Shown: one piece after another, positions 51,656-62,591 of the stretch | How positions within the stretch are numbered: position 1 is the first letter of the stretch | How the letters are laid out: each line of letters begins with the position of its first letter | Assembly: GCF_020622355.1 (NCBI RefSeq) | Contig: NZ_WHVL01000002.1 | Location: forward strand, 372,001 to 436,000 | Reading direction: 5' to 3' | Origin: Vreelandella malpeensis | GTDB taxonomy: Bacteria > Pseudomonadota > Gammaproteobacteria > Pseudomonadales > Halomonadaceae | Length of the DNA stretch: 64,000 nucleotides | Program-made: the position numbers and the translations under genes | The notes under the pieces: generated by a model | Told to the model about the DNA's origin: nothing | Databases searched by the model: none | Seen by the model: only the letters and a program-made list of their open reading frames with translations

Positions 51656-51684
51656 AGTATAAAGAGTGCGCCTGCCGCCGTCAT
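51656..51684 (-). promoter_or_regulatory. Candidate promoter of the DUF47-PiT operon
   Basis: On the minus strand ATGACG (51684-51679) and TATACT (51661-51656) are 17 nt apart, about 45 nt before the start codon. The -35 part overlaps a plus-strand Pho-box-like sequence (51678-51695). Confidence 0.45.
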
Positions 51685-51746
51685 GAAAAGTTCACAATGT
51701 CATCGAAAATTAACCAAACAGTCATAATTTAAAGGTGGTCAATGTC

Positions 51747-52625
51747 ATGAAAAATGCAAACCCGCTCGAGATCGAGCTCAAGTTGGCCCTGCCCACCACC
51801 TCCCTGGAGGCAGTGGAGCGCCATCCACTGCTGGCGGAGAGCGCCGAAACGCTGACGCTCGCCAACACCTATTTCGATACGCCGAATGGCGCGCTCTCCC
51901 GGGCAGGGATCGCCCTGCGCTTGCGCCGTCAGGGCGATCGCACCCTGCAGACAGTGAAGACCAGAGGCCAGGGCGGCGGCGGGCTCTCCACGCGCCAGGA
52001 GTGGGAGTGGTCGGTGAACGGAGCGCTCGATCTCGATGCCCTCGCGGCCCTGCCGCCTTTCGAAGGCACCCTCGATGAGGCACTAGGCAAGCTTGCCCCG
52101 GTACTCGCCACCGATTTTGTCCGCCGGCGCTGGCTCGTCGAGCACCAGGGTAGCACCATCGAGCTCGTGCTCGACCAGGGCGAGATTCGCGCGGGTGAGG
52201 CGCGCGCGACGATCCAGGAGCTCGAGCTCGAACTCAAGGCCGGTAACGCCGAATCACTCTGGGCCCTGGCCCTGGCGCTGGCCGAGGCGATCCCGCTGCG
52301 CCCGAGCGAATCCAGCAAGGCGGCCCGCGGCAACCAGCTGAGCCGCGGCGCGTGGCCGCTGCCGGACGCCACCACACCGAGCCAGTGGCTGCATCGCGGC
52401 CTCATCGCCCTCGATGCCCATCTGGACAGCGCCGACGACACCTTTCAGGCCGACGCCAAAAGTGCCTTCACCGCCTTGACCACACATTCCGAACTCGATG
52501 AAACGCTGCGCCCCACCGCCCAAACGCTGCTCGACACCTTCGACACCCGGGGCTCCGACCCGCACTTCGGCCACGCCGCACTGGCGCTTGCTCATCGCCT
52601 GGCCATCGAAAGCGCGCTAAGCTGA
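51747..52625 (+). CDS. CYTH domain protein (inorganic triphosphatase-like)
   Basis: 292 residues. The N-terminal CYTH domain starts with the ExExK signature (EIELKL) and contains ANTYFDTPNGAL, GIALRLRRQGDRTLQTVK, RRRWLVEH and IQELELELK, consistent with triphosphate tunnel hydrolysis like E. coli YgiF. A short helical C-terminal tail of about 85 residues replaces the full CHAD domain of YgiF. The start ATG follows AAAGGTGG by eight bases. It is divergent from the phosphate transport pair, a sensible setting for phosphate metabolism. Confidence 0.88.
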   Translation: MKNANPLEIELKLALPTTSLEAVERHPLLAESAETLTLANTYFDTPNGALSRAGIALRLRRQGDRTLQTVKTRGQGGGGLSTRQEWEWSVNGALDLDALAALPPFEGTLDEALGKLAPVLATDFVRRRWLVEHQGSTIELVLDQGEIRAGEARATIQELELELKAGNAESLWALALALAEAIPLRPSESSKAARGNQLSRGAWPLPDATTPSQWLHRGLIALDAHLDSADDTFQADAKSAFTALTTHSELDETLRPTAQTLLDTFDTRGSDPHFGHAALALAHRLAIESALS

Positions 52626-52653
52626 CCGGGCCTATCACTGTCAGGGAACCACC

Positions 52654-53547
52654 ATGAGTCTTCACCTCGCCCCCGGGCCCGAGGGCATTCGCTCGCAGCT
52701 CTTTCACATCATCTTCGAGTCCGACACGCCCGGGGCCAAGGCCTTCGACCTGGTATTGATCGTCGCCATCCTGACCAGCGTGGCGGTGATTCTGCTGGGC
52801 AGCGTCGAGACCTACGCCCAGCGCTATGGCGATATCTTTCTCTACATGGAGTGGACGCTGACCACCGCCTTCAGCATCGAGCTGCTGGTGCGGCTCTACT
52901 GCCTGGAGCGCCCCACCGTCTATCTCAAGAGTTTCTACGGGGTGGTGGACCTGATCGCCATTCTGCCCACTTGGCTCGTACTGCTGGTACCCGGCGCTCA
53001 CGCCCTGGTCATCGTGCGCCTTCTGCGGGTGCTGCGTATCTTTCGTATCCTGCGCATGATGGAGTTCGTCGGCGAAGGCCAGATGCTGCTCGAGGCGCTC
53101 AAGCGCAGTTCGCGCCAGATACTGCTGTTTTTCAGCAGTATCCTGATGGTGGTGACGCTGTTCGCCGCCTTGATGTACACCATCGAGTCCGACGAGGCGG
53201 GCTTCACCAGCATCCCGATCTCGATCTACTGGGCGATCGTCAGCATGACCACGGTGGGCTATGGCGATATCGTCCCGGTCACGCCGCTGGGCAAGTCGAT
53301 CACGGTGATCCTGATGCTGCTGGGCTACTCGATCATCGCCGTGCCCACCGGGGTGTTCTCCGCCCAGGTCATCCGCTCGATCCGTGAAGAGCGATACTCC
53401 GAAGAGGCCTGCCCCGGCTGCGGCCTCGATCGCCACGAAAAGGGCGCCCGCTACTGCCTGCGCTGCGGCACCTGGCTCGACGAGTTCAGCGACGATCCGC
53501 GCGAAAAGACAAAAGAGGCGCGCCAGGACGTCGATACCGGGGAGTGA
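52654..53547 (+). CDS. Voltage-gated potassium channel with C-terminal zinc ribbon
   Basis: 297 residues with six transmembrane segments. S4 has regularly spaced arginines (RLLRVLRIFRILRMM), the pore carries the K+ filter TVGYGD (200-205), and S6 follows. After S6 the cytoplasmic tail (about 245-297) has two CxxC pairs (CPGCGLDRHEKGARYCLRCG), a predicted zinc ribbon. K+ flux matters for osmotic control in halophiles. The gene begins 28 bp after the CYTH gene stop, so they may be co-transcribed. Confidence 0.93.
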   Translation: MSLHLAPGPEGIRSQLFHIIFESDTPGAKAFDLVLIVAILTSVAVILLGSVETYAQRYGDIFLYMEWTLTTAFSIELLVRLYCLERPTVYLKSFYGVVDLIAILPTWLVLLVPGAHALVIVRLLRVLRIFRILRMMEFVGEGQMLLEALKRSSRQILLFFSSILMVVTLFAALMYTIESDEAGFTSIPISIYWAIVSMTTVGYGDIVPVTPLGKSITVILMLLGYSIIAVPTGVFSAQVIRSIREERYSEEACPGCGLDRHEKGARYCLRCGTWLDEFSDDPREKTKEARQDVDTGE

Positions 53548-53578
53548 CCCCCGGCATCGATAGGCGTCTTACCCAGGT

Positions 53579-54202
53579 CTAGCGCTCGAAAGGGGTGGTA
53601 TCGCCGCGCCCTTCACGCACGATGGTAGGCGGCGCGGTGCGCAGGTCGATGACACTGGTGGGATCGAGATGACAGGCGCCGCCGTCGATGACCAGATCCA
53701 GATGCGCGCCGAAGCGCTCGCGGATCTCTTCGGGCTCGTTCATCGGCAGCGTCTCGTCGACGGGGATCAGGGTCACGCTCATCAAGGGCTCGCCAAGTGC
53801 CTCGAGCAGCGCGTGGGTAATGCGGTGATCCGGCACGCGCACGCCGATCGAGCGCCGCTTGGGATGCAGCAACAGGCGCGGCACCTCGGTGGTCGCTTCG
53901 AGAATGTAGGTATAGGGGCCGGGGGTGTGGGCCTTGAGCAGACGGAACACCGCGTTGCCCACCTTGGCGTAGGTACCGATCTCGGAGAGATCCGAGCACA
54001 CCAGGGTGAAGTTGTGCTTGTCGTCGAGCGAGCGCAGCCACTTGATCTTGTCGATCGCCTTCTTCTCGCCGAGGTGACAGCCCAGGGCGTAGCCCGAGTC
54101 CGTGGGGTAGGCGATCACCCCGCCCTGGCGAATGATCGACACGGCCTGATCGATCAGGCGCTTCTGCGGATTTTCCGGGTGGATCTGGAAATATTGGCTC
54201 AT
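53579..54202 (-). CDS. yciO: YciO, YrdC/Sua5-like protein
   Basis: 207 residues starting MSQYFQIHPENPQKRL, nearly the E. coli YciO opening, with GGVIAYPTDSGYALGC and SIGVRVPDHRITHALLEALG. YrdC/Sua5 proteins make threonylcarbamoyl-AMP for tRNA t6A; YciO is a paralogue whose own role is less clear. ATG 54202 has AAGGAG about six bases upstream. The PHP phosphoesterase gene lies 84 bp upstream on the same strand, the same pairing as in E. coli. Confidence 0.93.
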   Translation of the reverse strand: MSQYFQIHPENPQKRLIDQAVSIIRQGGVIAYPTDSGYALGCHLGEKKAIDKIKWLRSLDDKHNFTLVCSDLSEIGTYAKVGNAVFRLLKAHTPGPYTYILEATTEVPRLLLHPKRRSIGVRVPDHRITHALLEALGEPLMSVTLIPVDETLPMNEPEEIRERFGAHLDLVIDGGACHLDPTSVIDLRTAPPTIVREGRGDTTPFER

Positions 54203-54286
54203 CGCTGACTCCTTGGCTTGATGCATCGCCACGCGGCGTTGCGCCGGTGACGCCGTTAAGCATAGCCCAGGAACGCGCCGGCGCGG

Positions 54287-55225
54287 CTAGCCCGCAGCGC
54301 CGAGCAGTCCGGCAGGCGCCTCCTGCATATGGAGAAGCCGCGGGTGCCGCCAGATCGGCCGGGCGGCGGTGCGCGGGATGTCGCTCATGCTGCCGGGGGC
54401 GGCGTGGCTGCCGGGAAAGTGGAAATCGCTGCCCAATGAGGCGAACAGTCCGCGCTCGTCGAGCTGGCGGGCCAGGTCCCGGGTGGCGTCCATGTTCTGA
54501 TGACCGCTGACCAGCTCGACGGCCTGGCCGCCGGCGGCGCGAAAATCGTCCATCAGCAGGCCGCGCTTGCGTCGGGTCAGCCCGTAGAGGAGCGGGTGAG
54601 CGATCACCGCCACCCCGCCGGCGTCGACCACCCAGCCGACCGCCTCCTTGATATCGGGCCACTGGGCCTTCACGTCGCCCTTCTTGCCGCTGCCCAGATA
54701 GCGCTTGAAGGCGCTGGCCCAGTCCGGCACCAGGCCGTCGGCCACCAATGCACGGGCGAAGTCCGGGCGGCCCAGCGGGCGATCGCTGCCCGCCTGAAGA
54801 CGCGCTTTGGCAAGCGCATCCTCGAGCCCGAGCTTTTCCAGGCGCTCGGCGATGATCTCGGCGCGCTGGATGCGCGCCTTGCGCTGGTGCAAGAGCCCCT
54901 CCACCAGCGGCCCCTGCACGCCGCCGGGCATCAAGGCCACCACGTGGATACCGATGCCCTGCCAGCGTGTGGACAACTCGCACCCCGCCAGCAGACAAAG
55001 CCCCGCACGCTCGGCGGCAGTGGCGGCCTCGTCGACCCCGTCCATGGTGTCATGGTCGGTCAGCGCCATGAACGAAAGCCCCCGGCTTGCGCACAGCGCC
55101 ACGAGATCGCCAGGCGACAGCGCTCCGTCGGAGGCGGTGGAGTGCATGTGCAGATCCACCGGGTAGCGATGATCGGCATCGAAGGTCTCGGGCAACACGG
55201 TGACGGGAAGTCGAAACATGGGCAT
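54287..55225 (-). CDS. rnm: PHP-domain phosphoesterase, RNase AM/YciV type
   Basis: 312 residues. PHP metal-binding motifs are visible: DLHMHSTASDG, TDHDTMDG, GCELSTRW, IAHPLLYGL and GSDFHFPGS. The E. coli homologue YciV (RNase AM) removes 5' nucleotides from short RNAs and hydrolyses 3',5'-bisphosphates. The ATG at 55225 (MPMFRLPV) is my choice; the frame stays open 14 codons upstream. It is probably co-transcribed with yciO. Confidence 0.92.
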   Translation of the reverse strand: MPMFRLPVTVLPETFDADHRYPVDLHMHSTASDGALSPGDLVALCASRGLSFMALTDHDTMDGVDEAATAAERAGLCLLAGCELSTRWQGIGIHVVALMPGGVQGPLVEGLLHQRKARIQRAEIIAERLEKLGLEDALAKARLQAGSDRPLGRPDFARALVADGLVPDWASAFKRYLGSGKKGDVKAQWPDIKEAVGWVVDAGGVAVIAHPLLYGLTRRKRGLLMDDFRAAGGQAVELVSGHQNMDATRDLARQLDERGLFASLGSDFHFPGSHAAPGSMSDIPRTAARPIWRHPRLLHMQEAPAGLLGAAG

Positions 55226-55303
55226 GACGTCGTGTGGGGAGTTTGTCAGAATAGGGCGGCTCCCCATTCACGCTAGGCGCGCCATGGTGCGCGTTTCGCC
55301 CGA

Positions 55304-55347
55304 CCCGGTCAACCGGGCCCCACGATGAGCAAGCCCTGCCGCTTGCT
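55304..55347 (+). promoter_or_regulatory. Two hairpins in the yciI leader
   Basis: CCCGGT-CA-ACCGGG (55304-55317) and AGCAAGC-CCTGCC-GCTTGCT (55328-55347) sit one after the other, and the second ends 4 nt before the GAGGA ribosome-binding site (55351-55355). They could affect translation of yciI. No known riboswitch was recognised. Confidence 0.4.
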
Positions 55348-55363
55348 CCTGAGGACGTTACCC

Positions 55364-55663
55364 ATGCTCTACGCCATCATCAGTGAAGACGTTTCCGACA
55401 GCCTCGAGGCGCGCATGAGCGCGCGCCCGGACCATCTGGCGCGCCTCGAGGCGCTGCGCGACGAGGGCCGTCTGGTGCTCGCCGGTCCGCACCCGGCGAT
55501 CGACAGCGAGACACCCGGCGACACCGGCTTCAGCGGAAGCCTGGTGGTCGCCGAGTTCGCAAGCCTCGAAGAGGCTCAGGCCTGGGCGGACATCGACCCC
55601 TACGTCGCCGCCGGTGTCTACGCCAAGGTGACGGTCAAGCCTTTCAAGAAAGTCCTGCCTTGA
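55364..55663 (+). CDS. yciI: YciI family protein
   Basis: 99 residues, the usual YciI length: [18 protein letters not shown], then [23 protein letters not shown] split by a family gap, and [23 protein letters not shown] at the end. The fold is a ferredoxin-like barrel with a putative His/Asp active site (H29, D78-region); the reaction is unknown. It is divergent from the PHP-yciO pair. ATG 55364 has GAGGA eight bases upstream. Confidence 0.92.
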   Translation: MLYAIISEDVSDSLEARMSARPDHLARLEALRDEGRLVLAGPHPAIDSETPGDTGFSGSLVVAEFASLEEAQAWADIDPYVAAGVYAKVTVKPFKKVLP

Positions 55664-55707
55664 CGCAGGGCCTTGATACTGAAAGGCCGCTGTGCAGCAC
55701 CGCCGGG

Positions 55708-55741
55708 TTTTGCACAGAGGCTGTGGAAAACTCTGTGAAAA
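55708..55741. repeat. Inverted repeat with DnaA-box-like sequences upstream of mnmC
   Basis: CACAGAG (55713-55719) and CTCTGTG (55731-55737) form 7-bp arms around an 11-bp spacer, with T- and A-runs outside. TTTTGCACA (55708-55716) and the complement of TGTGGAAAA (55722-55730) each differ from the DnaA box TTATNCACA at one position. Confidence 0.5.
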
Positions 55742-55837
55742 CACGGCGGACGCTTTTCTCAAAGCGAGAGATAACGCCCCCATCGACGAATTGATCATTT
55801 TTTGACCACTTTCAGCACCCCCAGCCAGGAATGCCGA

Positions 55838-57837
55838 GTGACCAAGCGCCGCCCCGCCCTGCCGCCTCTAGAAGCCCTCACCGCCCCGGAACTCACCTGG
55901 GAGGAGGCCGCGCCGCACTCCACGCAGTTCGGCGATGTCTACTTCTCCCGCGAGGATGGCCGCGCCGAGACCGAGCACGTCTTCTTGAACGCCAACCGGC
56001 TGCCGGAGCGCTTCGCTGCCTGGACGCATGCCCGGCCCTTCGTGATCGGGGAGACCGGCTTCGGCACCGGGCTCAACGTGCTGAGCGCCTGGGCCTGCTT
56101 CGAGGCCCACGCTCCGCACACCGCGCGCCTTCACCTGTTGTCCACCGAGAAGTACCCACTGGGCCGCGCCGAGCTCGCCAGGGCCCTGGCAGCCTGGCCG
56201 TCGCTTGACGCCTACGCGCGGGCGCTTTGCGAGCGCTGGCCGGAGCCGGTCGCCGGCATCCAACGGCTGCACCTTGGCGAGCGGGTGACGCTGGATCTGC
56301 ATTTCGGCGACACCGTTGAGCGCCTTTGCTTGCTCGATGGGCGGGTGGACGCCTGGTTCCTCGATGGGTTCGCGCCGTCGAAGAACGCGGCCATGTGGTC
56401 GCCGGAACTGTTCGAGGCGATGGCGGCACGCTCTCGCCCCGGCGCCACCTTCGCCACCTTCACCTGCGCGGGCATCGTCAAGCGCGGCCTGAAGGCCGCC
56501 GGGTTCACCATCGCCAAGGTGCCGGGGTTCGGGCGCAAGCGCGAAATGCTCGTCGGCGAGATCGCCTCGCCCCCTTCTGACGCTCGCCGTGCCCGGACGC
56601 CCTGGTTCACGCCACCCACTCCGGCCAAGGCCGAGCACGTGGCAGTCATCGGCGCGGGGCTTGCCGGTGCCAGCGTCGCGGCGGCGCTGGCTCGGCGCGG
56701 GGTGGCGGTCACGGTGCTCGATCGCCAGGCACCCGGCGCCGGGGCCTCGGGCAATCGCCAGGGCGCGCTCTATGCCAAGCTCGCCGCAGAGACCAACGAC
56801 CAGAGCCGCGTCTATCTGGCAGGGCTTTTGTACAGCGCGCGCTGGTTGGACGGGCTCGAGCAGGGCGAAACGCTCTGGTCGCGCTGCGGCGTGCTGCAGC
56901 TGGCGACGAGCGAGCGTGAAGCCGCCCGGCAGCAACGCTTTCTGGCCCGCCACCCGCTGGGCGACGGCGTGGTGCGGGCAATGCAAGGAGCGCTTGCGCC
57001 CCTGACCGGCGTGCCAGGCAAAGCACTCCACGCGCTTTACTACCCTCAGGCGGGCTGGGTATGCCCCAAGGCGCTGTGCGAGGCGCTGCTGGCGCATCCG
57101 CGTATTCGTTTCATGAAGGCGACGGCAACGCGCCTTGAAGCGAGCAGTGATGGCTGGCGCGTGCATCTCGACGACGGCGAGACGCTCACCGCCGATCAGG
57201 TGGTGATCGCCAACGCCCACGCGGCGGCGCAGTTCGCCCAGAGCGAGGCGCTGCCCTTTCAGAAGGTACGCGGTCAGGTCAGCGAGCTTGCCCTGCCGGA
57301 AGGGGTCGACGCGCCAACAACGGTGGTGTGCGCCGGCGGCTACGTCGCGCCGCCGCTCGATGGGGTCGTGAGCTTCGGGGCGAGCTTCGTGCCCAACGAC
57401 GATACAGACGCGCTGCGCGACGAGGAGCATCAGCGCAACATCGACGAGCTTCGCGCCGCGCTTCCCGAGTGGGTCGCGGCGCTGGAGGCGGCTGACGGCC
57501 CGCTCAGCGCCGAGCGACTGGAAGGACGGGCGGCAGTACGCGCGGCGAGCCCGGACAAGACGCCCTACGCCGGCCCCGTGCCGGTCGCCGCGCAGTGGAC
57601 AAGCGACTACGCCGCACTCGCCAAGGACGCTTCATACCGGTTCTCCACCCCCGGCGCCCATCATCCCGGGCTCTGGATTTCTGCCGCCCACGGCAGCCGG
57701 GGGCTTGCCAGCGCTCCGCTGTGCGCCGAGGTGATCGCCTCAAAACTGCTGGACGAGCCGCTGCCGCTGGAGTGGACGCTGGCGGATCACCTGCACCCCG
57801 GGCGGCGGCTGATCAGCGCGCTGGTTCGCGCCGGCGA

Positions 57838-57841
<4 letters not shown>
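55838..57841 (+). CDS. mnmC: Bifunctional tRNA mnm5s2U34 enzyme MnmC
   Basis: 667 residues, almost the length of E. coli MnmC. The N-terminal methyltransferase domain (about 1-245) has IGETGFGTGLNVLSAW and FLDGFAPSKNAAMWSPELF. The C-terminal FAD oxidase domain has the dinucleotide motif AVIGAGLAGASVAAALARRG and SGNRQGALYAKL. It turns cmnm5s2U34 into nm5s2U and then mnm5s2U in tRNA. I chose GTG 55838, with AGGA seven bases upstream; a TTG at 55802 is also in frame. The stop overlaps the stop of the convergent small gene. Confidence 0.95.
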
Positions 57842-60191
<2,350 letters not shown>

Positions 60192-60211
60192 CTATAGCCT
60201 AGCGCTTTCAT

Positions 60212-60241
60212 AACGAAAACACCCGCCTGAAAAGGCGGGTG
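60212..60241 (-). terminator. Terminator between zipA and ligA
   Basis: CACCCGCC, loop of 6, GGCGGGTG (arms 60234-60241 and 60220-60227) followed by TTTTCG on the minus strand, 18 nt after the zipA stop. It lies 60 nt before the ligA start, so ligA should have its own promoter or depend on readthrough. Confidence 0.7.
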
Positions 60242-60259
60242 CAGGAAGCGAGAGCGGGA

Positions 60260-62119
60260 TCAGCGCGCAGTATGGCGCTGCAGACGATGGCGGCGTTCGA
60301 ACTCGTGGACCCGCTGGCGGGCGAACTCGATGGTCTGGGCGGTCATCACGCTGTGGTTCTCGTCCTTGAGCTCGCCGCCCATGTGGCGCACCACCACCAT
60401 GGCCGTCTCGACCATCGCCTCGAAAGCGGCGGCGGTGTCGATCGCGCCGGGCAGCGGCATCAGTAAGGTAATGCCCGGAGTGGCGAACTCGCCCATCTCC
60501 TCGATGGGGAAGGTGCCGGGCTTGACCACGTTGAGCATCGAGAACTGCAGCTCGCTGTCGTGGCTTTCGGTCTCGAAGCGATGAAACACGCCCATGGTGC
60601 GGCTGTAGCGAAGGCCGCAGGCCATCATCAGCTCGAGCAGCTTGCTGCCGTCGAAGCCCTCTTCCTCGCGGGAGAGCACGCTGATGACCACCATTTCCGA
60701 GGCGTGGGTCAACGTCTCCTTGGCATGGGTACCGGAAACGTCGTGGCGCAGGGCCTTCTCGAGCGTGGGGTGGACTCGGACCACGCTGTCCTGGGAGCTG
60801 TCCTGGAAATAGGCGCTTTCCTGCTCATCGAAGCGTTCATCATGATCATCGACGGCGTCGAAGACGTCACGCTCATCACGCTCGCTGCGCCGACGCAGGG
60901 CGCTCAGCGACGGTTCGGCGCTGTAGAGTTCGTCATCCTCGAAGCGGGTAGCCGAGGCGGCCTGCACTTCGCGAGCGCGGGTGTGTTCTTGGGCCAGACG
61001 CGCCTTCTCGGCCTCGGCGGCCTGCTTCGCCTCGCGGCGCTGCTCCGCTTCCAGCGCCTTGCGCTCGGCCTTCTGCTTGGCCAGCGCCTTGGCGCGCTCG
61101 GCCTTTTCGGCCTTCTTGCGGGCGCGCTCCTGGCGACGCTCGATCAGGCGGCGCTTGAAGGAGCGGCCCATGCCTTCGAAATCCACCAGCTTGTACTCGT
61201 CGATTTCGTCGTCGCCGAGCTCGCCAGCGGTGTTGGAGCGCAATTGACGACGCTTGGGTGCATTGCCGGTCTTGGTGAAAGCGGCATCGCCGGGCTCGGC
61301 GCGCAGTACCGGCTCCGCGCTCTCGACCGGGGAAGCGGGCGCCTCGGGCGCGGCTTCGCTCGCTGCGGGCGAGATGTTGTCGGCCGGCTGAATCTCGTCG
61401 CTTGCGCTCGCGACAGGCTTGGGCTCGTCCGGGGCGGCGTTCACTACGGGGTCGGGGGTCTCGGCTGCGCTGGCCTGCAGGGCGGGTGTATCCACCGCCG
61501 AGAGAGAGGGCTCGGCGACAGGCGCAGTGGAAACGGGTTCATCGGCGAACAGGCTCGGTTCGCGGCGCTCTTCGATAACGGGCTTTTCGACAGCCGCTTT
61601 TTCGACGGGGGCCTTTTCAACAGGGGCCTTTTCAACAGGGGCTTTTTCGACAGCAGGCTTTTCGCGGGTTTTATCGAGACGCTCGGTATCGCGTACTCGG
61701 GGAGAAGAGTTGGCCTTGAAGGCCGGCGGCGCATCACCTTCGAAGGCGCCCTGATAGGCCATGCGCTGGCCGCCGATGGCGCTTTTGGACCTGGCGGCCG
61801 CCTTGGAAAACGAACGACGGAAATCGGAGAGGACTCTGGATGGGCCGGGATGCTCCTGGCGTTCGAGCTTGGGCTTTTTGCCAAGGCCGCTATAGTCGGC
61901 GGGCTTGACCACCCGAGCGCCACCATTGGGCAATTCCCAATTGACCTCGGCCTCGCGAGCCTCGTCGTCGAGCTCCTGGCGAGACGCCTTGGGCAGGTTA
62001 TCGACCGCCTGGTCGAGGCGCGGCACCCGACGCTGACGCTGAAGCCTGCGAACCCCGTCGACCACGATAAGCGATACCAACGCCAATCCTAGAATGATTA
62101 ACCACTCTCTTAATTCCAT
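60260..62119 (-). CDS. zipA: Cell division protein ZipA
   Basis: 619 residues, much longer than the 328 of E. coli. One N-terminal membrane anchor (ELREWLIILGLALVSLIVVDG) is followed by a basic stretch and a long variable linker of about 450 residues. The linker includes a Val-Glu-Lys-Ala-Pro pentapeptide repeat, a Pro/Ala/Ser/Glu-rich part and a highly charged Glu/Lys/Arg/Ala helix. The C-terminal FtsZ-binding domain is the last 140 residues (SVLSREEEGFDGSKLLELMM, GVFHRFETESHDSELQFSML). ZipA ties FtsZ to the inner membrane. ATG 62119 is the first Met of the anchor, with GGAATG upstream. Confidence 0.94.
   Translation of the reverse strand: MELREWLIILGLALVSLIVVDGVRRLQRQRRVPRLDQAVDNLPKASRQELDDEAREAEVNWELPNGGARVVKPADYSGLGKKPKLERQEHPGPSRVLSDFRRSFSKAAARSKSAIGGQRMAYQGAFEGDAPPAFKANSSPRVRDTERLDKTREKPAVEKAPVEKAPVEKAPVEKAAVEKPVIEERREPSLFADEPVSTAPVAEPSLSAVDTPALQASAAETPDPVVNAAPDEPKPVASASDEIQPADNISPAASEAAPEAPASPVESAEPVLRAEPGDAAFTKTGNAPKRRQLRSNTAGELGDDEIDEYKLVDFEGMGRSFKRRLIERRQERARKKAEKAERAKALAKQKAERKALEAEQRREAKQAAEAEKARLAQEHTRAREVQAASATRFEDDELYSAEPSLSALRRRSERDERDVFDAVDDHDERFDEQESAYFQDSSQDSVVRVHPTLEKALRHDVSGTHAKETLTHASEMVVISVLSREEEGFDGSKLLELMMACGLRYSRTMGVFHRFETESHDSELQFSMLNVVKPGTFPIEEMGEFATPGITLLMPLPGAIDTAAAFEAMVETAMVVVRHMGGELKDENHSVMTAQTIEFARQRVHEFERRHRLQRHTAR
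61581..61655. repeat. zipA: Five tandem 15-bp repeats inside zipA
   Basis: Five in-frame 15-bp units, two of them identical (61611-61625 and 61626-61640), encode repeated EKAPV/EKAAV pentapeptides in the linker of ZipA. Such a repeat can change in number by slippage without breaking the frame. Confidence 0.85.
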
Positions 62120-62591
62120 GTCGAGCATTCCATGGGTCATTTAACCGGTTAGGGCGCTACGCTTGCGATATCCGCGTCCGTACAGGGGCTATATTTACCA
62201 CCAAGCATAGTGCAGCTGCTACAAAAAAAGGGCGACCTATTGCTTATTGTGCGCATGCGCACCGAGTGTTAATTATAGCTCGGCACGAAAAGTCCAGTGC
62301 TTGGACAGACGATTTTGCCAAAAGTGCCATCCTGGCCTCTTATTGGTTCGATCCCCTTCCTGCAATGATGCCCCTGGCCTTCTTTTCCAGCGCTCGTACG
62401 CATCTACTGTTGGCCGCTGCGTCGAACGATGAGGGGTGAATCGAGCCTGAATCGTTAACCCGCTACTAATTATAGTTCGTCTTGCACTTCGCTAATGCGG
62501 TAATTGTAGAAGGGTTAACTCAATATGACAAAATCTTACAGCCTTGTCGAAGCATAAAACAAGCACAATCAAAGTGTGATCGCAACTCTTA
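62120..62591. other. Intergenic region between zipA and the LysR gene
   Basis: 472 bp with no convincing gene; it is less GC-rich than its surroundings. It contains a perfect 14-bp palindrome GTGCGCATGCGCAC (62249-62262) and two copies of TAATTATAG(C/T)TCG (62270-62282 and 62467-62479). Read on the minus strand each copy gives a perfect TATAAT -10 in the direction of zipA, but neither has a good -35. The first is the more likely zipA promoter. Confidence 0.5.

Noticed and set aside
62335-62365. GGTTCGATCCCC resembling the T-loop of a tRNA, a possible attachment site remnant
   Set aside because: The flanking bases cannot form the 5-bp T stem or an acceptor stem, and no integrase is nearby.
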